From: Anaerolineae bacterium
Lineage (GTDB): Bacteria > Chloroflexota > Anaerolineae > Epilineales > JAHCIE01
DNA length: 5,000 nucleotides
NCBI GenBank assembly: GCA_026129385.1
Contig: JAHCIE010000281.1
Coordinates: 1 to 5,000, forward strand
Reading direction: 5' to 3'
A program made the translations under genes and the position numbers. Positions 1 to 5,000 of this stretch are shown here, piece after piece; the stretch's first letter is position 1, and each line of letters opens with the position of its first letter. Under the pieces are notes generated by a model. It worked only from the letters and a program-made list of their open reading frames with translations. It did no database searches and was not told the DNA's origin.

Positions 1-1
1 A

Positions 2-30
2 TTGCCTACCAGTCGCAACACCGCTATACT
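2..30 (+). promoter_or_regulatory. Probable sigma70-type promoter for the LuxR/STAND regulator gene
   Basis: A TTGCCT box at 2-7 (4 of 6 matches to TTGACA) and a TATACT box at 25-30 (5 of 6 matches to TATAAT) are separated by 17 bases, the ideal spacing. The predicted transcription start is near position 37, giving a leader of about 35 bases before the ATG at 71. The match is clear in a GC-rich background where TATACT is rare by chance, but it is a sequence match only. Upstream elements lie outside the window. Confidence 0.55.
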
Positions 31-70
31 ACATGCGGCGTAAGTCACCCCGCGCGCCAGGAGACCACCC

Positions 71-2605
71 ATGCCGCACCGCACTGGGCCGCAGCGCGAT
101 GAGCCGCCGCCGCTGTGGCGTCCCCGCCCCGTTGTTCCACCGCCCCACAACCTGCCGCCGGAACTGACCAGCTTCGTCCAGCGCGAGGACGAGGTGCGGC
201 GCATCCGCGCGCTCCTGGCGACTACGCGGCTCGTGACGTTGACCGGCACGGGCGGGGCGGGCAAGACCCGGCTGGCGTTGCGCGTCGCCGCCGTGGTCCG
301 CGACGAGTTCCCCGACGGCGTGTTCTTCGTGCCCCTGGCCGGCGTGGCGCATGCCAATCTGGTGGCGCGCGCCATCGCCCAGGCCCTGGGTGTCACTGAC
401 AGCGGCCAACAATCCCTCGTGGACAGCCTGGGTCAGTACATTGGCCGCAAGCGGCTGCTGCTCGTCCTTGACAACTTCGAGCACGTCATGGCCGCCCGTG
501 ACGACGTCGCGGACCTACTGGCGACGACCGAGCGGCTGACGATTCTCGTAACCAGTCTGGACCCCCTGCACATCTACGGCGAGCATCAATTTCCGGTCCT
601 ACCTCTGGCGCTACCCAGCGAGGCCGACGCGCGCCGCCTGTCGCCGGGCGATCTGATGGGCAACGCCGCCGTGCGCCTGTTCGTCGAGCGCGCCCAGGCG
701 GTTCAGCCGCACTTCGCCCTGAACACCGATAATGCCCGCGACGTGGTCGCTATCTGCCGCCGCGTGGATGGATTGCCCCTCGCCATCGAACTGGCCGCCG
801 CGCGCATCAGCATGTTTCCACCCCACGCCCTGCTCGCCCGCCTTGATCATCGCCTGTCCCTTCTCACGGGCGGCCCAGTCAACCTGTCGCCGCGCCAACA
901 GACGCTCCGCAATACCCTCGACTGGAGCTACAACTTGCTGGACCCAGGGGAACAGGCCCTTTTCCGACGGCTGGCCGCCTTCCGTGGCAGCTTCGACCTC
1001 GACATAGTGGCTGCGCTTGGGGAGAGCCAAGGCGACGCGGCGGAGGGCGTGGCCGCCCTACTCGACAAGAGCCTGCTGATGACGAGTCCGTCGGCGGGCG
1101 CTGACGGCGACGCGGCGCGCTTCGCCATGCTGGAGACGGTGCGCGAGTACGCTCTGGAACAGCTGACGCACGCGGGCGAGGCGGCCGGCGTCCAACGCGC
1201 CCACGCCAGGGTGATGCTCGACCTGGCCGAGCGCGCCGCGCCTGAGTTGACCTCGGGACGGCGCGGCCCCTGGCTCAGCCGCCTCGACCTGGAGATCGAC
1301 AATCTGCGCGCTGCCCTCGAGTGGGCGGTGGCCGATGGAACCGACGCGAGCGTGACCCTGGGCCTACGCCTGGCCGCCGCGCTGCTGTGGTTCTGGCGCT
1401 TCCGTGGCTACGCCGCCGAGGGGCAGACGTGGGTGGCGCAACTGGTTGACCTGCCCCTCGCCGCCACGCCGGCCGCCCGCGAGACTCGCGCCGCCGCCCT
1501 GGTCAGCGGCGGCGCGCTGGCCTGGCTGCGCGACGACCATGCCACGGCCCGCGCCTGGCTGGAGGAGAGCGCGCGGCTCGCCCAGACTGCCGGGCAGACG
1601 CGGGTCGAGGCCTACGCGCTGGCGAACCTGGGCCAGGCGCTCATGGGGCAGCAGGACTTCGCGGCGGCGCGGGCCGTGGAGCGCGAGAGCGTGCGCCTGT
1701 TCCGCGCCCTGGACGACCGCTGGGGGCTGGCCCAGGCGCTACTGTTCCTGGGCCGCGCCGAGCGCGACGGCGGCGACCACGAGGCTGCCCGCGCCGCCGC
1801 CGAGGCGAGCCTGCGCCTGTTCACCGACCTGGGCGATGAGTGGGCCATGGCTCTGTCCCTGAGCCACCTTGCCTTTCTCGACTATCTACAGGGTGACACT
1901 CGTCAGGCGCGTCAACGCCTGGAGCAGCGGCTCGCTATCGAGGCGCGTCTCGGCGACAAGTGGTCCACCAACCAGGCGTTGCTTCTGCTCGCTAACATCG
2001 ACCTCGCCGAGGGTGACTTCACTCGCGCTGCCGGCCTGTGCCGTCGTGGCATGGCCGGACTGCGCGAGTTTGGCCTGGAAGCGGCCCTGGTCGACCCGCT
2101 CGACGTGCTGGGCTGCGCGCTCGCCGGGTTGGGTCAGTACGAGGCGGCAGCGCGGGTGTGGGGCGCGGCAACGGCGATCCGGGAAGCCAGCAGGCTAACG
2201 CCAAGCGCGGGGCGGCGCGCTGACATCCACTTCGACGCTTTCGTAGCTCGCGCGCGGGATGCCCTCGGCGCGGAGCGCCTGGCGGCGGCCATCGCGGCGG
2301 GCGCGGCCTTGTCCCTCGACGACGCGGTAGCCCTCGCTGCGCCGCCCGCATCTCCTGACACGGCCGCACTCTCAGCCGCGTCGCCCGCCATCCCACCCGC
2401 GCCGACGACCGGGTCGCCCCTGACCCCGCGCGAGACGGAGGTGCTGCGCCTCATCGCCCAGGGCCGCACCAACCAACAGATCGCCGTCGCGCTGACGATG
2501 AGCACGCACACCGTCCACCGCCACATCAGCCACATCCTCACCAAGCTCGACGCCCCCTCCCGCAGCGCCGCCGTCGCCACCGCCACCCAGCGCGGCTGGC
2601 TGTAG
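71..2605 (+). CDS. STAND (NB-ARC-type) ATPase transcriptional regulator with TPR-like region and C-terminal LuxR/GerE HTH
   Basis: This 844-aa protein is a probable signal-responsive transcription factor of the large LuxR-type STAND ATPases. The family is known to use nucleotide exchange and helical repeats to sense a ligand and then bind DNA. Domains seen: a Pro-rich N-terminus (1-28); an NB-ARC core with Walker A GTGGAGKT (59-66), Walker B LLLVLDN (129-135) and the GLPLA motif (234-238); a winged-helix-like part (about 290-365, with LFRRLAAFRGSFDLD); Ala/Leu-rich TPR-like helical repeats (about 405-710); an Ala/Pro linker (757-781); and a LuxR HTH (784-841, LTPRETEVLRLIAQGRTNQQIA then TVHRHISHILTKL). 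The ATG at 71 follows AGGAG (59-63) by 7 bases, and the family's NLPPELTSFVQRE start lies just inside it. An oddity is that the usual TSR sensor motif reads TSL (161-163). The ligand and target genes are unknown. Family assignment is firm; control of the downstream cassette is only a guess. Confidence 0.93.
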   Translation: MPHRTGPQRDEPPPLWRPRPVVPPPHNLPPELTSFVQREDEVRRIRALLATTRLVTLTGTGGAGKTRLALRVAAVVRDEFPDGVFFVPLAGVAHANLVARAIAQALGVTDSGQQSLVDSLGQYIGRKRLLLVLDNFEHVMAARDDVADLLATTERLTILVTSLDPLHIYGEHQFPVLPLALPSEADARRLSPGDLMGNAAVRLFVERAQAVQPHFALNTDNARDVVAICRRVDGLPLAIELAAARISMFPPHALLARLDHRLSLLTGGPVNLSPRQQTLRNTLDWSYNLLDPGEQALFRRLAAFRGSFDLDIVAALGESQGDAAEGVAALLDKSLLMTSPSAGADGDAARFAMLETVREYALEQLTHAGEAAGVQRAHARVMLDLAERAAPELTSGRRGPWLSRLDLEIDNLRAALEWAVADGTDASVTLGLRLAAALLWFWRFRGYAAEGQTWVAQLVDLPLAATPAARETRAAALVSGGALAWLRDDHATARAWLEESARLAQTAGQTRVEAYALANLGQALMGQQDFAAARAVERESVRLFRALDDRWGLAQALLFLGRAERDGGDHEAARAAAEASLRLFTDLGDEWAMALSLSHLAFLDYLQGDTRQARQRLEQRLAIEARLGDKWSTNQALLLLANIDLAEGDFTRAAGLCRRGMAGLREFGLEAALVDPLDVLGCALAGLGQYEAAARVWGAATAIREASRLTPSAGRRADIHFDAFVARARDALGAERLAAAIAAGAALSLDDAVALAAPPASPDTAALSAASPAIPPAPTTGSPLTPRETEVLRLIAQGRTNQQIAVALTMSTHTVHRHISHILTKLDAPSRSAAVATATQRGWL

Positions 2606-2615
2606 CCCCACCTCG

Positions 2616-2630
2616 CCGAATGGAATTCGG
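2616..2630. repeat. Hairpin 1 of the array
   Basis: CCGAAT (2616-2621) pairs perfectly with ATTCGG (2625-2630) around a GGA loop, beginning 11 bases after the regulator's stop codon. It is immediately followed by a small GTGTC-T-GACAC inverted repeat (2630-2640). The stem is too weak and lacks the T-run needed for a standard intrinsic terminator. Confidence 0.5.
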
Positions 2631-2644
2631 TGTCTGACACGACA

Positions 2645-2663
2645 AGCCTGCTCCAAGCAGGCT
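2645..2663. repeat. Hairpin 2 of the array
   Basis: AGCCTGCT (2645-2652) pairs perfectly with AGCAGGCT (2656-2663) around a CCA loop. It is the left inner hairpin of the larger folded unit closed by the outer stem 2635-2644 / 2696-2705. Confidence 0.65.
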
Positions 2664-2677
2664 GCCCCCTCCTCTCC

Positions 2678-2695
2678 AACCTGCCTCGGCAGGTT
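2678..2695. repeat. Hairpin 3 of the array
   Basis: AACCTGC (2678-2684) pairs with GCAGGTT (2689-2695) around a CTCG loop. Its arms resemble hairpin 2, as if derived from a common ancestor. It is the right inner hairpin of the larger unit. Confidence 0.65.
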
Positions 2696-2706
2696 TGTCG
2701 TATCAG

Positions 2707-2727
2707 CCCGCGACTTCCAGTCGCGGG
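2707..2727. repeat. Hairpin 4 of the array
   Basis: CCCGCGACT (2707-2715) pairs perfectly over 9 bp with AGTCGCGGG (2719-2727) around a TCC loop. It is a very stable GC-rich stem, directly after the outer stem of the preceding unit. Confidence 0.7.
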
Positions 2728-2738
2728 GAAGCACCACC

Positions 2739-2764
2739 GGGCATGGCCCAAACAGGCCATGCCC
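2739..2764. repeat. Hairpin 5 of the array
   Basis: GGGCATGGCC (2739-2748) pairs perfectly over 10 bp with GGCCATGCCC (2755-2764) around a CAAACA loop. It is the longest stem of the array and is followed by only two Ts (2765-2766), so a terminator role is possible but not supported by a U-tract. Confidence 0.7.
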
Positions 2765-2876
2765 TTCGCGTTCCATATGGCTGATTCGGGCGATGCGGCG
2801 GACCAGGCGAGCGTGGTAGAGTAGGAGCCTACGTGTTCTTCGAGTCAGCGCGTGTCAGCATCGCCAGGAGGTAACC

Positions 2877-3698
2877 ATGCCGGAGCAAGAAGGGGTGATT
2901 TACGCGATCCAGGACAATGGCGACCTGCTATGGTATCGGCATGAGGGTTGGCGTGACGGCAGTTTCAATTGGACGTCCAACGAGGGCAAGACGGTAGGCT
3001 ATGGATGGACCTACAAGCAGGTCTTCTCCGGCGGCGGCAACGGTGTCATCTACGCGCTCGCGGACAATAACGACCTGCTGTGGTATCGCCACGATGGGCG
3101 GGATGACGGCAGCTTCAGGTGGGCGTCGAGTGTAGGAACGCCGGTTGGCTATGAGTGGAACTACAAGCAGATATTCTCTGGCGGGGGCAGCGTGATCTAC
3201 GCCATCACCCACGATAGCCGCCTGCTCTGGTATCGCCACGATGGGTGGCACGATGGCAGCTTCAACTGGGCGTCCAATGAAGGGCTAGAGATTGGGCACG
3301 GGTGGGGCTTCAAGCAGGTGTTTTCCGGTGGTGGCAATGGTGTGATCTACGCCGTCACGGACATTGGTGAACTATGGTGGCATCAACATACAGGGTGGAG
3401 CGACGGCAGTAAGACCTGGGCGTCCGGCGGAAAGAAGATCGGTCACGGCTGGGACTTCAACCAAGAGTTCGGCGGCATGGACGGCGTCATCTACGCCATC
3501 ACGCCCCTCACAATGGACTTTGCGCAACCCATCGGCGGCAGTCCCTACGTCGGCGGTGACCTGCTGTGGTATCAACATACCGGCTGGCGTGACGGCAGCG
3601 AACAGTGGGCATCCGGGGCGAAGACGGTCGGTCATCGCTGGGGCGGCTTCACGACGGTCTTTGCGGGTGATAGCGGCTACCATCCGATTCTGCACTAA
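2877..3698 (+). CDS. Tachylectin-2-like five-bladed beta-propeller lectin
   Basis: The 273-aa protein consists almost only of five repeats, at residues 6-55, 56-105, 106-154, 155-202 and 203-273. Each carries the pattern (G)VIYA, LLWYRHDGW, DGSF.WAS, GHGW..KQVFSGGG. This matches the tachylectin-2 family, known from the horseshoe crab protein, a five-bladed propeller with a GlcNAc/GalNAc-type sugar site in each blade. A sugar-binding role is therefore likely; the actual ligand is not deducible. The fifth blade has about 15 extra residues (around 210-227). No signal peptide or membrane segment is seen, so the protein is predicted to stay in the cytoplasm or leave by an unrecognised route. The ATG follows AGGAGGT (2866-2872) closely. 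Base composition is lower in GC than its neighbours, partly because of the many Trp, Tyr, Asn and Lys codons. The next gene starts 14 bases after the stop. Confidence 0.9.
   Translation: MPEQEGVIYAIQDNGDLLWYRHEGWRDGSFNWTSNEGKTVGYGWTYKQVFSGGGNGVIYALADNNDLLWYRHDGRDDGSFRWASSVGTPVGYEWNYKQIFSGGGSVIYAITHDSRLLWYRHDGWHDGSFNWASNEGLEIGHGWGFKQVFSGGGNGVIYAVTDIGELWWHQHTGWSDGSKTWASGGKKIGHGWDFNQEFGGMDGVIYAITPLTMDFAQPIGGSPYVGGDLLWYQHTGWRDGSEQWASGAKTVGHRWGGFTTVFAGDSGYHPILH
2892..3695 (+). repeat. Five tandem in-frame propeller repeats (about 150 bp each)
   Basis: Repeat units begin near 2892, 3042, 3192, 3339 and 3483. Protein similarity between units is high (VIYA, LWY, GW.DGS, WAS and GGG recur at fixed places). 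The DNA has diverged at third positions, which points to an old duplication kept by selection and not a recent expansion. The fifth unit is longer because of an insertion after VIYAIT. Confidence 0.85.
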
Positions 3699-3712
3699 GG
3701 AGGATACACAGC

Positions 3713-4402
3713 ATGGGCGATAGGATTACGCTGCGAACGTCGGATCTGGTCAACCTGATGGGCAAGCTGCGCGACGTGGATTGGACACACCAGCATGACA
3801 ACCCCACCGACTGGGGCCACGATGAGTGGGCGGTCGCCGACAGGGCGGGCCTGTTGAGCAGCCTGTTCTTCCCCAACCCGGATGACCCTGGCGACCCGAA
3901 CAACCCGTTCGGCCCCTACGGCCCCGGCGGGCCGGTCATCCGCCAGCGGCTGCTCGCCGCCCTGGGCTATGCGATGCTCAACCCGCAGCCCCTGCCGCCT
4001 GGCCCCGACCGCTGGCGCGCGAGGGTCGCCGCTCGGTTCGGCCCTGGCGATCCTCAGCCGTGGCGGGGCGCGGCGCTGGCTCGTGCCGTGATTCACCAGG
4101 CGGTGGCGCAGGCGACGCTGGCCGAGCTGATGCACGGCGAGCGCGGCGGCGCGGCGGGCGAGCGTATCGCCGAGCGCCTTAGCCAGTTCGTGGACGACTA
4201 CTGCGGCACGCCGCCGCGCCCGCCACGCCCGTGGTGGTGGGTCGAGGAGAAGGGCTTCGAGGTCACTCCCGTGGACCTGATCGGGGCGGGGGCACAGTTC
4301 CAGCGGGCGGCTGAGCGCCTGGGCGACAGCGCGCTGCAACCTGCACTGGCGGCGGCGGCCGACAAGCTCATCCAGACGGGCGTCGAGCGACTGCAAGGTT
4401 GA
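3713..4402 (+). CDS. Hypothetical protein with LNPQPLPP motif, Pro/Gly-rich segment and WWW patch
   Basis: I do not recognise a named family for this 229-aa protein. Seen in order: a polar N-terminus rich in Trp, His and Asp (residues 20-40, DWTHQHDN and DWGHDEW); a low-complexity Pro/Asp/Asn/Gly segment (53-75); a short helix-like stretch ending in LNPQPLPP (89-96); an Ala-rich helical region (about 117-162); a Pro-rich stretch running into WWW (174-176); and an amphipathic Ala/Leu-rich C-terminal helix region (about 190-228). I recall LNPQPLPP recurring in unrelated-looking bacterial hypothetical proteins, but could not check this. There is one Cys (164) and no signal peptide or membrane helix. 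The ATG follows AGGAGG (3698-3703) by 9 bases, and this SD overlaps the lectin stop codon, so translation may be coupled. Context suggests a partner of the lectin; the function is unknown. An antisense frame over the same region lacks such support. Confidence 0.85.
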   Translation: MGDRITLRTSDLVNLMGKLRDVDWTHQHDNPTDWGHDEWAVADRAGLLSSLFFPNPDDPGDPNNPFGPYGPGGPVIRQRLLAALGYAMLNPQPLPPGPDRWRARVAARFGPGDPQPWRGAALARAVIHQAVAQATLAELMHGERGGAAGERIAERLSQFVDDYCGTPPRPPRPWWWVEEKGFEVTPVDLIGAGAQFQRAAERLGDSALQPALAAAADKLIQTGVERLQG

Positions 4403-4463
4403 TAGATGCAAGTCTCACGCACATGGTCGTTGCCAACCCGACGATACATCTTAGGAGGATCCT
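4403..4463. other. Short intergenic gap
   Basis: The 61 bases between the LNPQPLPP gene and the ScyD/ScyE-like gene show no terminator hairpin and no convincing promoter pair. This is compatible with read-through transcription from the genes upstream. Confidence 0.5.
4453..4458 (+). promoter_or_regulatory. Ribosome binding site fixing a GTG start
   Basis: A perfect AGGAGG lies 5 bases before the GTG at 4464. It decides the start of the last gene: the next in-frame ATG (4491) would remove the positively charged N-terminus of the signal peptide and has no SD at a suitable distance. Confidence 0.75.
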
Positions 4464-5000
4464 GTGAGAGCTAACCGCCGCTGGCTGTGGATGGTGTTCG
4501 GAGTGCTTGTCGTGCTGCTCATAGCGCTCGCGCCGGCGGTCCTCGCCGACGAGGGCAAGATCGTCGTCGTCGCCAGCGGCCTCAACAACCCGCGCGGCCT
4601 CGATTTCGGCCCCAGCGGCCTGCTGTACGTCGCCGAGGCGGGCACGGGCGGCGCCACCTGTGTCGACGCGGGACCGGAGGGCCGGGCGTGCTTCGGCCTC
4701 ACTGGCTCCCTCACTACTGTTGATCTGAGGCGTACCCTTCAGGAGCGCATCGTCACGGGCCTGCCATCCGTGGCCGCTCCCGACGGCAGTGCTGCGATCG
4801 GTCCCGTCGACGTCTCACTATTCAACGAAGGTCAGGTCAATTTCATCGTTGGCATGGGGGGGACGCCTGCTCAGGCTGTAGCCGGTTTCGGCCCGGCGGC
4901 GGCAGGTCTCGGCCAACTCATGCTGGGCCGAAGGTATCAGGGCTTCCGCAGCATCGCCGACGTGGGCAGCTACGAGGTCAAGGCCAACCCCGACGGTCAC
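4464..5000 (+). CDS. ScyD/ScyE-like secreted beta-propeller protein, N-terminal part (runs off the window)
   Basis: An uninterrupted frame of 179 codons begins at GTG 4464 and is open at the window edge. Residues 1-28 form a classic signal peptide: basic start (MRANRRW), a hydrophobic core (about 9-22) and an AVLA cleavage site before Asp29. The mature part reads IVVVASGLNNPRGLDFGPSG, LLYVAEAGTGG (53-63), a pair of Cys (66 and 76) around GPEG, then a G.LT.VDL strand, TGLPS and PDGSAAIGPVDVS. This pattern is that of the ScyD/ScyE family, exported NHL-like propeller proteins named after cyanobacterial scytonemin cluster genes. Most members elsewhere have no tie to scytonemin and no known function, so I give no gene symbol. 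Family members are usually some 350-400 aa, so about half is present. It would act outside the cytoplasmic membrane. Confidence 0.85.
   Translation, partial: MRANRRWLWMVFGVLVVLLIALAPAVLADEGKIVVVASGLNNPRGLDFGPSGLLYVAEAGTGGATCVDAGPEGRACFGLTGSLTTVDLRRTLQERIVTGLPSVAAPDGSAAIGPVDVSLFNEGQVNFIVGMGGTPAQAVAGFGPAAAGLGQLMLGRRYQGFRSIADVGSYEVKANPDGH

Larger units (their letters stand above)
2616..2764. repeat. Array of short palindromes, REP/BIME-like mosaic element
   Basis: At least five perfect inverted repeats stand almost head to tail within 149 bases just after the regulator's stop codon. Stems are 6 to 10 bp and loops 3 to 6 bases. The second and third share a core (CCTGC with GCAGG) and look like diverged copies. 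Dense GC-rich hairpins between genes are typical of REP/BIME elements, which in many bacteria are spread by REP-associated tyrosine transposases; no such transposase is in this window. The array could also act as a terminator or mRNA 3'-end stabiliser for the upstream gene, though no clear T-run follows any stem. The pairings are seen directly; the REP identity is inference. Confidence 0.65.
2606..2876. other. Intergenic region with hairpin array and leader of the lectin gene
   Basis: These 271 bases separate the regulator from the lectin gene. The first part (2616-2764) is almost wholly made of short inverted repeats, listed separately. The remainder (2765-2876) is the probable promoter and leader region. 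It holds a weak extended -10-like TGGTAGAGT (2814-2822) without a convincing -35 box, a small inverted repeat GTAGG-AG-CCTAC (2821-2832), and two direct GTCAGC copies 10 bases apart (2844-2849 and 2854-2859). AGGAGGT at 2866-2872 is the SD of the lectin gene. No tRNA or convincing reading frame is seen; the frame open across 2630-2824 simply reads through the palindromes. Confidence 0.7.

Noticed and set aside
2134..2760. Antisense frame (208 aa) covering the end of the regulator and the hairpins
   Set aside because: It overlaps the well-supported LuxR HTH coding region and reads through the palindromes; the product has no recognisable domain.
2616..2764. CRISPR array
   Set aside because: The palindromes differ from each other and are not equal direct repeats with regular spacers; no cas gene is present.
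2739..2766. Intrinsic terminator at hairpin 5
   Set aside because: The stem is strong, but only two Ts follow, so a standard U-tract terminator is not supported; it is kept as a repeat.
2773..2780. CCATATGG palindrome
   Set aside because: An 8-base palindrome is expected by chance at this scale and has no supporting context.
2630..2824. Small + strand frame (64 aa) in the intergenic region
   Set aside because: It starts at a GTG inside the palindrome array without an SD, and its codons are just the hairpin arms.
3695..4411. Long antisense reading frame (238 aa) opposite the LNPQPLPP gene
   Set aside because: It mirrors the GC-rich sense gene, has no clear SD, is rich in Arg/Ala/Val as antisense shadows are, and opposes the direction of all other genes. 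The sense frame has a strong SD and a tight operon-like position.
4487..4723. Arg-rich + strand frame (78 aa) overlapping the start of the last gene
   Set aside because: It is a frame-shifted shadow of the ScyD/ScyE-like gene, which has a signal peptide, family motifs and a perfect SD.

Overview
This is a GC-rich bacterial window with four genes, all on the + strand. Hand counts of sample 60-base lines give roughly 65-80% GC in genes 1 and 3 and about 57-62% in gene 2. The large STAND ATPase with a LuxR-type DNA-binding end, the ScyD/ScyE-like secreted protein, the lectin propeller and the intergenic palindromes together suggest a Chloroflexota (Chloroflexi) genome. That placement is an inference from gene style; the window holds no taxonomic marker.

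Layout. Positions 1-70 hold a good sigma70-like promoter and a Shine-Dalgarno (SD) site. Positions 71-2605 encode an 844-aa regulator: NB-ARC/STAND ATPase, a TPR-like helical region, and a LuxR/GerE helix-turn-helix. Positions 2606-2876 are non-coding; 2616-2764 is packed with five short hairpins, two of them enclosed by an outer long-range stem, which looks like a REP/BIME-type mosaic element. Positions 2877-3698 encode a 273-aa tachylectin-2-like protein of five ~49-aa repeats, predicted to form a five-bladed sugar-binding propeller. Fourteen bases later, 3713-4402 encodes an unrecognised 229-aa protein with an LNPQPLPP motif, a Pro/Gly/Asp-rich segment and a WWW patch. From 4464 to the window edge runs the start of an exported ScyD/ScyE-like propeller protein that begins at GTG.

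How they may work together. The lectin gene and the LNPQPLPP gene are tightly spaced, the downstream SD overlapping the upstream stop codon, so they are probably co-transcribed and may be functional partners. The ScyD/ScyE-like gene follows after 61 bases with its own strong SD and may be a third member. The LuxR/STAND gene lies upstream in the same direction but is separated by the hairpin array; it may regulate the cassette or merely be a neighbour. Nothing here is an obvious defence, CRISPR or mobile-gene system. The least explained items are the lectin/LNPQPLPP pair and the palindrome array.
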